A stretch of DNA of 64,000 bases from Streptomyces sp. NBC_00178. GTDB taxonomy: Bacteria > Actinomycetota > Actinomycetes > Streptomycetales > Streptomycetaceae. Shown in pieces: positions 41,883 to 53,592 of the stretch. Each line of letters starts with the position of its first letter. Position 1 is the first letter of the stretch. The stretch covers positions 2,914,001-2,978,000 of the forward strand of contig NZ_CP108143.1 of the NCBI RefSeq assembly GCF_036206005.1, written 5' to 3'. The notes below the pieces were generated by a model. That model had not been told where the DNA came from. It made no database searches and was given only the letters and a program-made list of their open reading frames with translations. Position numbers and translations under genes: made by a program.

Positions 41883-44800
41883 TCAGGCGTGCGTACGGAG
41901 CAGGGTCCGCATCGTCCGCATGGCCACCGACAGGTTCGCCAGGTCGAAGGCCTCCGAGCTCCGGATCTCCTCCAGCGTGGCGCGCGAACGCGCCAGGATC
42001 GCCGCGTTCTTCTCCTCCCACGCCTTGAACCGCTGCTCGGGCGACGACGCGCCGTTGCCGACGGACAGCACGTCCGAGGTCAGCGCGGCGTGCGCGGCGT
42101 AAAGGTCCTCACGGATGGAGGCCCGGGCCATCGACTGCCAGCGGTCGGCCCGCGGCAGTTCGATGATCCGGTCCATCAGCTGCGTGATGCCCAGCCGGTC
42201 GGCCAGGTCGTAGTACACCTCGGCGACGGCCAGCGGGTCCTTGCCCGTGCGGTCCGCGATCGCCACGATGTCCAGCGCCGGGAAGGCCGACGAGAAGCCG
42301 GCCACCCGCACCGCCAGCTCGTCCGGCACGCCCACCGAGGTGAGCTCGTCGAGGATCGACTGGTACCACTCGACGTCCGCGCCCCTGAGCAGCTTGGGCA
42401 GCTCGTTCCAGACCTGCTCCACACCCTCGCGGAAGAACTCGATGGTCTCCGCGATCTCGACCGGCTGCGGCCGGTTGCCGAGGAGCCAGCGCGAACCGCG
42501 CTCGACGAGCCGGCGCGAGTGGAGCCGGATCCGGGTCAGTACGTCGGCGGCGACGGTGTTGTCGAGCGCCTCCACCGCGTCCCACACCCCGGAGAGACCG
42601 AAGATCTCCCGGGCCGCGAACTGGGCCCGCACGATCTCCTCCAGTGACGCCCCGGTCTCCTCCCGCAGCCGGTGCAGGAAGGTCGAGCCACCGGTGTTGA
42701 CCGTGTCGTTGACCAGCACCGTCGTGATGATCTCGCGACGCAGCGCGTGCCCGTCGACCGCCTCCGGGAAGCGCTCGCTGAGCTGCTTCGGGAAGTAGGC
42801 GTGCACCAGCTTCTGCAGGTGAGGGTCGTCCGGCAGGCTGGTGGCGACCAGCTCGTCGGCCGCCGTGATCTTCGTGTACGCGATCAGCACGGCGAGCTCG
42901 GGCTGGCTGAGCCCCTTGCCGTGGTTGAGCAGTTCGCGGATCTGGCGGTCGTTCGGCAGGAACTCCAGCGCCCGGTCGAGGTGCCCGTCGCGCCCCAGCT
43001 TGCGCATGAAGCGCTGGTGCGCGTGCATGAGCGACGGTGCCTGGGCGCAGGCGTTGGCCAGCGCCGTGTTCTGTGCGTAGTTGTTGCGCAGCACCAGCGC
43101 GCCGACCTCGTCGGTCATCTCCGCGAGCAGCTTGTTGCGCTGCTTGACGGTCATGTCGCCGTCCCGGACGAGACCGTTGAGCAGGATCTTGATGTTCACC
43201 TCGTGGTCCGAGGTGTCCACGCCTGCGCTGTTGTCGATCGCGTCGGTGTTGATGCGGCCACCGGACCGGGCGAACTCGATGCGGCCGAGCTGGGTCGCGC
43301 CCAGGTTGCCGCCCTCACCGACGACACGGGCGCGCAGCTCGGCGCCGTCGACGCGGATCGAGTCGTTGGCCTTGTCGCCGACGTCGGCGTCCGTCTCGGC
43401 CGACGACTTGATGTACGTGCCGATGCCGCCGTTCCACAGGAGGTCGACCGACGCCTTGAGGATGTTCTGCATCAGCTCGGCGGGGGTCATCTTGACGACC
43501 TTCTCGTCGATGCCCAGCGCCGCACGCATGTGCGCGTTGACCGGGATCGACTTCGCGGAGCGCGGGTGGATGCCGCCGCCCGCGGACAGCAGGCCCGTGT
43601 CGTAGTCCGCCCAGGAGCTGCGAGGCAGGTCGAACAGCCTGCGCCGCTCGGCGTACGAGGTCGCCGCGTCCGGGGTCGGGTCGATGAAGATGTGCCGGTG
43701 GTCGAAGGCGGCGACCAGCCTGATGTGCTCCGAGAGGAGCATCCCGTTGCCGAACACGTCACCCGACATGTCACCGACACCGACGACGGTGAAGTCCTCG
43801 GTCTGCGTGTCGTGACCCAGCTCGCGGAAGTGCCGCTTGACGGACTCCCACGCGCCGCGGGCCGTGATGCCCATGCCCTTGTGGTCGTATCCCGCCGAAC
43901 CGCCGGAGGCGAACGCGTCGCCGAGCCAGAAGCCGTAGGAGACGGCCACGTCGTTGGCGATGTCCGAGAAGCTCGCGGTCCCCTTGTCGGCGGCCACGAC
44001 GAGGTAGGTGTCGTCCTCGTCGTGACGGACGACCTCGGACGGCGGGACGACCTCGCCGGTCACCATGTTGTCGGTGATGTCCAGCAGCGCCGAGATGAAG
44101 ATCTTGTAGCAGGCGATGCCCTCGGCGAGCCAGGCGTCACGGTCGACGGCCGGGTCCGGGAGCTGCTTGGCGACGAACCCGCCCTTGGCACCCACCGGCA
44201 CGATCACCGTGTTCTTGACCATCTGCGCCTTGACCAGGCCGAGGATCTCCGTACGGAAGTCCTCACGCCGGTCCGACCAGCGCAGACCACCGCGGGCGAC
44301 CTTGCCGAAGCGCAGGTGGACGCCCTCGACGCGCGGTGAGTAGACCCAGATCTCGTACGCCGGGCGCGGCGCCGGAAGGTCCGGGATGGCCTGCGGGTCG
44401 AACTTCATGGAGACGTAGCCGTGCGGCTCGTGGTCGTCGGCCAGCTGGAAGTAGTTGGTCCGCAGCGTCGCCTTGATGACGGTGAGGAAGGACCTCAGGA
44501 TGCGGTCCTCGTCCAGCGAGGCGACCTGGTCGAGCGCCCCGTCCAGCTCCTCCAGCAGCCCGTCGGTCAGCTCGGTGCCCGCCTTCTGGCGGACCGGTGA
44601 CATCCGGGCCTCGAAGAGCGAGACCAGCAGCCGGGTCGTGTGGACGTTGTTGCGGAGGGTGTCCTCCATGTAGTCCTGGCTGAACGTCGAGCCCGCCTGG
44701 CGCAGGTACTTCGCGTAGGCGCGCAGCACCATCGCCTGACGCCAGTCCAGTCCGGCACCCAGGACCAGCGAGTTGAAGCCGTCGTTCTCCGCCTCACCGG

Positions 44801-46916
44801 TCCAGATGGCGGCGAACGCCTCCTGGAAGCGGTCGCGTGCGTCGTCGGCGAGGTGGTCGCCCTTGCCGGTGGACTTCGGCATCCGCAGCCCGAAGTCGTA
44901 GATCCAGGCGTGCGTGCGGTCGGAGCAGCGCAGCTCGTACGGCCGCTCGTCGACCACCTCGACGCCGAGGCGCTGGAGGGCGGGCAGCACGGCGGAGAGC
45001 GAGACCTGCTCACCGGTCCGGTAGATCTTGAACCGCCGCTCGCCGGGGCCGGCGCCGACGGGCTCGTACAGGCTGAGCGCGAAGTCCTCGCGCTCGCTCT
45101 TGAGCTCCTCCAGGTGCACCAGGTCGGCGACCGCGGCGCGGGGCGAGTGGTCGGCCTTGTAACCCTCGGGGAACGACTGGCCGTAGCGCCGCATGAGTTC
45201 GGCGGCGCGCTCCTCGCCGCACTCGGCGTTCAGCGCCTCCTGGAAACCGTCCGCCCAGGAGCGGGCGGCCTCGACGAGGCGCGCCTCGATGCGGTCCGCG
45301 TCGGCGTCCGTGAGGTGCGGCAGCTCGGTGCCGGGCGGGACGCGGACGACGAAGTGGAGCCGCGAGAGGATCGACTCGGTGTTCCAGGCGGTGAAGTCGA
45401 CGCTGGTGCCGCCGAGTTCCTCCTTGAGGATGTCGATCAGCCGGAGCCGTACGCCCGTGGTGTAGCGGTCGCGCGGGAGGTAGACGAGGGCGGAGTAGTA
45501 GCGGCCGTACTCGTCCTGGCGCAGGTACAGCCGCAGCCGGCGGCGCTCCTGGAGGTAGAGCACGGAGGTGACGATGGAGCGCAGCTGGTCGACTGGCGTC
45601 TGGAAGAGCTCGTCGCGAGGGTACGTCTCCAGGATCTGCACCAGGTCACGGCCGTCGTGGCTGTCGGGCGTGAAGCCCGCGCCCTCCAGCACCTCGGCGA
45701 CCTTGCGGCGCACCACGGGAACCCGGCGCACCGACTCGGTGTACGCCGCCGAGGAGAACAGCCCGAGGAATCGCCGCTCCCCGATGACGTTGCCGTCGGC
45801 GTCGAACTTCTTCACGCCGACGTAGTCCAGGTAGCTGGGGCGGTGCACCGTCGCCCTGCTGTTGGCCTTCGTCAGGACGAGGAGCTTGTGCTCCCGGGCC
45901 TTCGCCCGGGCATCGGCGGGCAGCCGGTCGAAGGACGGGCTCACCGGGTGGGCCTCGTCCTCGCTGTGCTTGGGGTCGGACCGCAGAATGCCGAGACCGG
46001 TGCCGGGCACGGCCGTCAGCGCGTCGGAGTCGCGGAGCTCGTACTCCCGGTAGCCGAGGAAGGTGAAGTGGTCCGCGGCGAGCCAGCGCAGCAGCTCGCG
46101 GGCCTCCTCGACCTCCTCGTCGGCCAGCTCGTCGAGCGGCTCGGAGGGCAGGTCGTCGGCCATCCGCAGCGCGGCGTCGCGCATCTTGTCCCAGTCCTCG
46201 ACGGTCTCCCGTACGTCGGACAGGACACGCAGCAGGTCGGCGGTGATCTGCTTCAGGTCGGCGCGGTCGGTCTCGCGGTCGATCTCGACGTGGATCCAGG
46301 ACTCCACGACCGCGTCGTGCGGCAGCTCAGGACCGGCCTGCCGGCCCTTCGCCCGCTTCCCGCCGTTGCCCCGGGGCCGGTCGTCGGCGAGCACTTCGAT
46401 CAGCTTGCCCGCGACGTCACGGCGGACGGTCACCTGCGGGTGGATCACGAGGTGGATGCCGCGGCCCTGCCGGGACAGCTCGTTGGTCACCGAGTCGACC
46501 AGGAAGGGCATGTCGTCCGTGACGACCTCGACGACCGAGTGACTGCTCGTCCAGCCGTTCTCGTCGACCGTCGGGGTGTGCACCCGGACGTTCGCGGTGC
46601 CCTGGGGTCGGTTCTCGGCCAGGCGGTAGTGCGAGGAAGCTGCGCCGAAGACGTCGACCGGGTCGCGGCCGCTCATGTCCTCGGGAGCGGTGTGCAGGTA
46701 GTAGCGCTGGAGATAGGCGAGCAGCGTGTCCCGGCCCGGCCGGTCACCACGGCCGGCCTCGGTGCCCCCGTCCGCTCCGGTGCCGGTCGCCGCGTCGGCA
46801 AGGTGCACCCGGAGGCCGCCACCCGGGCCACCGACACCACCGCCCGGACTGTTGTCAGCTACCCGGGCCGCCCGTGCGAGCAGCTCGGCCTTGGCTTCGT
46901 CCAGCTTGGTCTGCAT
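41883..46916 (-). CDS. NAD-specific glutamate dehydrogenase, 180-kDa class
   Basis: A 1677-residue protein from ATG 46916 (MQTKLDEAKAELL), preceded by AGAGGAC; the frame is open to 46973. The size fits the large GDH-180 class first described in Streptomyces. The N-terminal third has ACT-like regulatory segments. The catalytic core in the middle includes the GGLRWSDR and KNTVIVPVGAKGGFV segments and the nucleotide-binding VGVGDMSGDVFGN. A long helical C-terminus follows. It deaminates glutamate to 2-oxoglutarate with NAD, a catabolic route allosterically regulated by amino acids in this class. It is a single-gene unit ending at the shared hairpin. Confidence 0.95.
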   Translation of the reverse strand: MQTKLDEAKAELLARAARVADNSPGGGVGGPGGGLRVHLADAATGTGADGGTEAGRGDRPGRDTLLAYLQRYYLHTAPEDMSGRDPVDVFGAASSHYRLAENRPQGTANVRVHTPTVDENGWTSSHSVVEVVTDDMPFLVDSVTNELSRQGRGIHLVIHPQVTVRRDVAGKLIEVLADDRPRGNGGKRAKGRQAGPELPHDAVVESWIHVEIDRETDRADLKQITADLLRVLSDVRETVEDWDKMRDAALRMADDLPSEPLDELADEEVEEARELLRWLAADHFTFLGYREYELRDSDALTAVPGTGLGILRSDPKHSEDEAHPVSPSFDRLPADARAKAREHKLLVLTKANSRATVHRPSYLDYVGVKKFDADGNVIGERRFLGLFSSAAYTESVRRVPVVRRKVAEVLEGAGFTPDSHDGRDLVQILETYPRDELFQTPVDQLRSIVTSVLYLQERRRLRLYLRQDEYGRYYSALVYLPRDRYTTGVRLRLIDILKEELGGTSVDFTAWNTESILSRLHFVVRVPPGTELPHLTDADADRIEARLVEAARSWADGFQEALNAECGEERAAELMRRYGQSFPEGYKADHSPRAAVADLVHLEELKSEREDFALSLYEPVGAGPGERRFKIYRTGEQVSLSAVLPALQRLGVEVVDERPYELRCSDRTHAWIYDFGLRMPKSTGKGDHLADDARDRFQEAFAAIWTGEAENDGFNSLVLGAGLDWRQAMVLRAYAKYLRQAGSTFSQDYMEDTLRNNVHTTRLLVSLFEARMSPVRQKAGTELTDGLLEELDGALDQVASLDEDRILRSFLTVIKATLRTNYFQLADDHEPHGYVSMKFDPQAIPDLPAPRPAYEIWVYSPRVEGVHLRFGKVARGGLRWSDRREDFRTEILGLVKAQMVKNTVIVPVGAKGGFVAKQLPDPAVDRDAWLAEGIACYKIFISALLDITDNMVTGEVVPPSEVVRHDEDDTYLVVAADKGTASFSDIANDVAVSYGFWLGDAFASGGSAGYDHKGMGITARGAWESVKRHFRELGHDTQTEDFTVVGVGDMSGDVFGNGMLLSEHIRLVAAFDHRHIFIDPTPDAATSYAERRRLFDLPRSSWADYDTGLLSAGGGIHPRSAKSIPVNAHMRAALGIDEKVVKMTPAELMQNILKASVDLLWNGGIGTYIKSSAETDADVGDKANDSIRVDGAELRARVVGEGGNLGATQLGRIEFARSGGRINTDAIDNSAGVDTSDHEVNIKILLNGLVRDGDMTVKQRNKLLAEMTDEVGALVLRNNYAQNTALANACAQAPSLMHAHQRFMRKLGRDGHLDRALEFLPNDRQIRELLNHGKGLSQPELAVLIAYTKITAADELVATSLPDDPHLQKLVHAYFPKQLSERFPEAVDGHALRREIITTVLVNDTVNTGGSTFLHRLREETGASLEEIVRAQFAAREIFGLSGVWDAVEALDNTVAADVLTRIRLHSRRLVERGSRWLLGNRPQPVEIAETIEFFREGVEQVWNELPKLLRGADVEWYQSILDELTSVGVPDELAVRVAGFSSAFPALDIVAIADRTGKDPLAVAEVYYDLADRLGITQLMDRIIELPRADRWQSMARASIREDLYAAHAALTSDVLSVGNGASSPEQRFKAWEEKNAAILARSRATLEEIRSSEAFDLANLSVAMRTMRTLLRTHA

Positions 46917-47289
46917 GTCCTCTGGCTCCTGTCGCGCGCCGTTGCGTGACGTAGGTGAAGAAGGCGGGGTCACGCCACGACGCGGGGTTTCCGGTCTGGG
47001 TCGACGCTATGCCGCCGAGGGAGATACCCGGGACCATATCGGCCGTTTCCGGCCGGGGGTCGGGGGCGCGGAGATCACGGATCGCCCGGGTGCTGTGGCA
47101 CTCCGGGCCCATGCCGGGGGCTTCGCTGCCCCCGAGACGTATCGCGCTGATCACGGCACCAGGCTATCCCTCTCGCACCCACAACCGTCATGAGCCGCAT
47201 ATGTACAAAAGATGCCCCTGAACTTTGACACTCTGGACATCGCGCGCGGCCGTTCCAGCCCGTATCCGCACACACGCGGGCAGATGCGA
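46917..47289. other. Intergenic region between the glutamate dehydrogenase and HAD hydrolase genes
   Basis: 373 bp without a gene that I trust. It contains the leader and promoter of the dehydrogenase gene (minus strand) and the 3' side of the HAD gene. CGGCCG and its complement around 47039-47054 can form a small hairpin. A short A/T-rich patch (47198-47212) stands out. A 99-codon minus-strand ORF (47154 to 46855) overlaps the dehydrogenase start and has no family resemblance. Confidence 0.55.
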
Positions 47290-47961
47290 TCAGTCCGCCA
47301 TCAGTTCGGCCAGCGCGACCGCTTCGGCCAGGGTGTCCACCACGGGCACGCCCGCCGCCTCCAGGCTGCCGCGGCTGTGCGAACCGCCGGTGTAGAGGAC
47401 GGCGCGCGCGCCCACATGGGCGGCGGCCACGGCGTCGTCCACCGCGTCGCCGATGACCACGGCACGGCTGGGAGAGACGTCCCCGAGCACCTCGAAGTGC
47501 CGCTCCATGTGCTGCGCCTTGCTGCCGCCGGAGGGACCCGTACGCCCGTCGACCCGCACGAAGTGGCGTTCGATGCCGTACCCCCGCACCACGGGCACCA
47601 GGTGCTCATGACCGTACATGCTCAGCAGGGACTGACTCCGCCCGCCGCGGCTCCACCTGGCCAGCAGCTCCTCGACCCCGGCGGTCAGACCGCAGGCGAC
47701 CCGCTGCTCGGCGTAGTGGCGGTGGAAGAGGGCGTCCATCCGCTCCCACTCCGCGGGGGTGGGCAGCCGCCCCATGAGCCGCTCGTAGAACCTGGGTATC
47801 GGGACGCAGTACGTCTCGCGGTACTGCTCGAGGGTGAGCGGCGCAAGGTCGACCTCCGCGAACGCGGCGTTCGTCGCCCCGAGGACGGCGTCGATGTCGT
47901 CGAGCAGTGTCCCGTTCCAGTCCCAGACCAGATGGGTGCGGTGCTTCCCCGTTGTCTCCAT
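47290..47961 (-). CDS. HAD-superfamily hydrolase (phosphoglycolate-phosphatase-like)
   Basis: A 223-residue protein from ATG 47961; a GTG seven codons upstream (47982) is possible. The HAD motif I reads DWNGT (Asp14, Asn16), so the usual second aspartate (D-x-D) is asparagine. Motif II and III equivalents (LSMYGHE and a lysine in GGSKAQHMERHF) and motif IV VIGDAVDDA are present. A helical cap lies between motifs I and II. It is probably a small-molecule phosphatase; the Asn change may reduce or alter activity, although DxN forms do occur in related annotated proteins. It is not clearly in an operon. Confidence 0.85.
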   Translation of the reverse strand: METTGKHRTHLVWDWNGTLLDDIDAVLGATNAAFAEVDLAPLTLEQYRETYCVPIPRFYERLMGRLPTPAEWERMDALFHRHYAEQRVACGLTAGVEELLARWSRGGRSQSLLSMYGHEHLVPVVRGYGIERHFVRVDGRTGPSGGSKAQHMERHFEVLGDVSPSRAVVIGDAVDDAVAAAHVGARAVLYTGGSHSRGSLEAAGVPVVDTLAEAVALAELMAD

Positions 47962-48090
47962 GAGGAAAAAAATACCCGCCACCTGCGACAGCGACCCCGG
48001 CGAGAGTGCTCCGGGGGCGGACCGCCGGTACGTGACCGACCGGCGGGCGGGGCGGGCGGCGCCCCGGCGAGCGGGCGAGCGGCTGCCGGG

Positions 48091-48597
48091 TCAGGCGATC
48101 AGGCCGGGGATCTCCTGGATGCCGAACCACAGGAGTTCGTGGTCCTCGGCACCGTCCACCGTGAACCGGGCGTCGTCGTCCCCGAGATCCGCGGCTCCGA
48201 GGGCGGCCGCCGCGGCGGTGACGTCCTTCTCGGCGTCGTCGGCGTCCACGTGGACCGCGGCGGCCTTCGCCAGCGGCACCGCGTCCGCGAGACGCACCTC
48301 ACCGACCGAGGACGCGTCCAGGACGTGGCCGGGCTCGGCGGTCACCGCGCCGTCCGGCACGTCCAGGGCCACGACGACACGCCGCCGGGACTCGTCCGGC
48401 CTCCCGGCGATCAGCCGAAGCGAGGCGGAGGCCGCGCGGTTGAGCGCGGCGTACTCCAACTCCTCGATGTCGTCGGAGACGTACCACTCACGCAGACCGG
48501 GCGTCACCGCGTACGCGGTCAGCGGCCCCGGACCGATCTCGCCGGTCGCGTGCACCGAGGCGAGACCGGAGAGGGTCAGGGGGACGTACACGCGCAT
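48091..48597 (-). CDS. DUF6912-like conserved protein
   Basis: A 168-residue acidic cytoplasmic protein from ATG 48597, beginning MRVYVPLTLSGLA. I recognise it as a conserved actinomycete protein of the DUF6912 type, whose function is unknown to me. It has no signal peptide, membrane helix or catalytic motif. The segment REWYVSDDIEELEYAAL is the most distinctive. It lies 129 bp upstream of the HAD gene on the same strand and is divergent from the Rv3235-family gene. Confidence 0.78.
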   Translation of the reverse strand: MRVYVPLTLSGLASVHATGEIGPGPLTAYAVTPGLREWYVSDDIEELEYAALNRAASASLRLIAGRPDESRRRVVVALDVPDGAVTAEPGHVLDASSVGEVRLADAVPLAKAAAVHVDADDAEKDVTAAAAALGAADLGDDDARFTVDGAEDHELLWFGIQEIPGLIA

Positions 48598-48872
48598 GGC
48601 TGACCGCTTTCGTAAGTCGACGACGCCCTCAGGATACGTGCGAGGTCCCCCTTCGGGGTTGCCCGTCTGCCCTCCGGCGTCCACCCCGCGACGGCCGTCA
48701 CTCTCCTCGATCCCTTGCGGCGCACGGCACATCACCCTGATAGGTGATCCCGCAGGCTGCTCGATCGGCCCCAAAGGCCGCTTGCGGGCCCGCGGACCGG
48801 CCCCGTAGAAGAGCCCCAGCAGAAGTTACCGCCCGGTACTCGCCCGGGCCACGGACAGCAGCCACGGGGGCT

Positions 48873-49307
48873 ATGAGCATGAGCACGGACAGGACGAGGC
48901 CGGCCGGCCGACGCGACCGCACCAGGCCGGGCACCGTACCGGCACAACGGACACCGCTGCGGCCACGGCGGCCGCTGCGCCCGCACCAGTGGTTCGCGGA
49001 ACGCCTTCTCGCGGTCCTCAGCGGCCAGCGACCGGTGCACTGGATGCTCGGCCACACGATCGGCGAGGCCTACGACCAGCTCGCCGAGCTGGCCCCGGAC
49101 GCCCCGCTCGGCGCGGGGTGCAGGCGCCCCGTCGTACGCGCCTGCCACGGCAGCCAGCCCGCCACCGGGGTGGTCGAGGCCTTCGCCAGCATCGCCACGG
49201 GCGAGCAGGTCCGCGCGATGGCGTTCCGCCTGGAACAGGGTCCGGACCAGCGCTGGCGCTGCGCCGCCGTCGACTTGGGCGGCGAGCGCCTCCCGGCGGT
49301 CCGCTGA
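48873..49307 (+). CDS. Rv3235-family protein
   Basis: A 144-residue protein from ATG 48873, with GGGGG just upstream; a second in-frame ATG follows two codons later. A very basic, Arg/Pro-rich tail (1-40) precedes a compact domain (about 40-144) with QWFAERLLAVLSGQRPVHWML, RPVVRACHG and the C-terminal RWRCAAVDLG. These match my knowledge of the Rv3235 family, which is commonly found upstream of secA in actinomycetes. The molecular function is unknown; the same neighbourhood as secA hints at a secretion link (inference). Confidence 0.8.
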   Translation: MSMSTDRTRPAGRRDRTRPGTVPAQRTPLRPRRPLRPHQWFAERLLAVLSGQRPVHWMLGHTIGEAYDQLAELAPDAPLGAGCRRPVVRACHGSQPATGVVEAFASIATGEQVRAMAFRLEQGPDQRWRCAAVDLGGERLPAVR

Positions 49308-49432
49308 GCGCCGGGGCACGCATCGGACGGACAGGTGACTGCCGCGTGGGCGTACCGCGGGGCGCGGTCGGCGACCCTGAGGACCGTGGTGGCCCTCGGG
49401 GCGCGGTGAGGCAGTGCGGCCCCTGAGGAACC

Positions 49433-49465
49433 GTGGCTGCACCTCCGGGGCGCAGGTGCAGCCAC
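49433..49465. repeat. Inverted repeat within the 49.4-kb repeat block
   Basis: GTGGCTGCACC (49433-49443) and GGTGCAGCCAC (49455-49465) are exact complements around the loop TCCGGGGCGCA. The loop sequence resembles those of the neighbouring imperfect repeats while the stems differ. Confidence 0.75.
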
Positions 49466-49834
49466 CCTCAGCCCTCGGAGCGCAGTGAGGACACCCCGGA
49501 AAGGACCGTGGTGTCCCCTCCGGGCGCTGTGAAGCCGCCCAGAGGACCGTGGTGGCCCCTCTCCGGCTCCGTCGTGGGTCGTGGCTCTCTGTGGCCGGCC
49601 TGAGCGGCTCACGGTGCCCCAGGAGCCGCCTGGGGGCTGCTGAGGCACCAAGCGGCCCGGTGCCGCGTGACGGCGGGCTCCCGGCCCGGACGGGCGGGGA
49701 GCCCGCGGCAGCCCGTGGCGCCCTCGCCCGTCCGGGAGCGCGCCACCTGGATCACGGCACCAGGGTCCCAGCACCGGGGTCGCGGCAGCGGGGTCACGGC
49801 AGCGCACCCTGCGGCGCCGGACCGGAGGATCTCT

Positions 49835-49859
49835 CCGGACCGGACCGGACCGGACCGGA
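49835..49859. repeat. Five tandem CCGGA units
   Basis: Five exact 5-bp units immediately before the secA terminator hairpin. They are outside any credible gene. Confidence 0.85.
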
Positions 49860-49866
49860 GTGAGAG

Positions 49867-49912
49867 AAACGGCCTGGGCCGGACACCGCGTGGTGTCCGG
49901 CCCAGGCCGTTT
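49867..49912 (-). terminator. secA terminator
   Basis: A perfect 21-bp stem (arms 49867-49887 and 49892-49912) with a 4-nt GCGT loop, ending AAA/TTT, lies 18 nt past the secA stop on the minus strand. Confidence 0.88.
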
Positions 49913-49929
49913 CGAAAGGCGCCTCGGCG

Positions 49930-52755
<2,826 letters not shown>

Positions 52756-52994
52756 TGAGGCTGGTCTCCTTGCCGGTCGGGCCTGGCACTGGGTCGTGTA
52801 ATGGACTCGGCGCGGGCACGGCAGGTGGGCCCCACCGCAACGGCCATCGTAAGCGAGGACCCCGCCGCGCCGGGAGGGCTGCTGCCGCGTTGGCCCCGCC
52901 GCACCCTTCCAGGACAACGGACGGAGGGGACGGAAGGTGCCGGGCAGCCCGAAAAGTACTCGCATCCCGGTGGCCGGATCCTCAGTATTCCTTC

Positions 52995-53582
52995 ATGGAA
53001 CCCACCGCCTTCACCACGGACCGACTGCTGCTGCGGCCCTTCGAGCCCGGGGACGCGGATGCGGTGTACGCCGCCTGCCAGGACCCGGACATCCGGCGCT
53101 GGACGGTCGTCCCCTCCCCGTACACCCGCGCCGACGCCGAACTCTTCACGCGGGACCTGTCGCCCGCCGGCTGGCAGGACGACACGATGTACAACTTCGC
53201 GGTCCTGCGGCGGGACGGCGGGGAGCTCACCGGGGCCCTCGGCCTCGGGCGCCGCAACCCGGGCACCCTCGAGGTGGGCTACTGGACCGCGGCCGCGCAC
53301 CGGGGAGCCGGCTACACCACCGAAGCGGTGCTCGGGGCGGCCCGCTGGGCGTTCACCGCGCTGTCCGCGGACCGGGTGGAATGGCGGGCGGAGATCGGCA
53401 ACGCCCCCTCCCGGGCCGTCGCCCTGCGCGCCGGCTTCCGGATGGAGGGCGACCAGCGGTCGGCCCTGGTCAACAAGGGTGTGCGGCGCGACACCTGGAC
53501 GGGAGCCCTGCTCCCGGCCGATCTCGGGCTCCCCGGCACCGTCCCGCACCGGCCGGCCGCGGGTGTCAGTGGCGCGCTCTAG
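52995..53582 (+). CDS. GNAT-family N-acetyltransferase (RimJ/RimL-like)
   Basis: A 195-residue protein from ATG 52995; no strong ribosome binding site is visible. The opening TDRLLLRPFEPGDAD, the acetyl-CoA loop RGAGYTTEAV and the C-terminal NAPSRAVALRAGFRMEG are characteristic of the GNAT group that includes the ribosomal-protein acetyltransferases, though many relatives act on small molecules. It is followed after 10 bp by the winged-helix gene, so the two may be cotranscribed. It is divergent from secA. Confidence 0.88.
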   Translation: MEPTAFTTDRLLLRPFEPGDADAVYAACQDPDIRRWTVVPSPYTRADAELFTRDLSPAGWQDDTMYNFAVLRRDGGELTGALGLGRRNPGTLEVGYWTAAAHRGAGYTTEAVLGAARWAFTALSADRVEWRAEIGNAPSRAVALRAGFRMEGDQRSALVNKGVRRDTWTGALLPADLGLPGTVPHRPAAGVSGAL

Positions 53583-53592
53583 GGTCGTACGC

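Larger units (their letters stand above)
49308..49866. other. Gene-free stretch with hairpin-forming imperfect repeats
   Basis: About 560 bp between the Rv3235-family gene and the secA terminator. From about 49350 to 49580 a loosely repeated block recurs: GACCGTGGTG at 49382, 49504 and 49545 (variant at 49429), each followed by CCTC-CGGGGCGC-like bases. One unit is a perfect 11-bp stem-loop (arms 49433-49443 and 49455-49465). CCGGA is repeated five times at 49835-49859. ORFs crossing here have no family features and I do not believe them. Confidence 0.65.

Noticed and set aside
46855-47154. A 99-codon minus-strand ORF overlapping the glutamate dehydrogenase start
   Set aside because: It has no family resemblance, no good ribosome binding site and overlaps the coding start of a well-supported gene.
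49308-49929. Several ORFs of 60-245 codons in the repeat-containing region
   Set aside because: They are low-complexity, cross the repeats in several frames and have no recognisable motif or start context.
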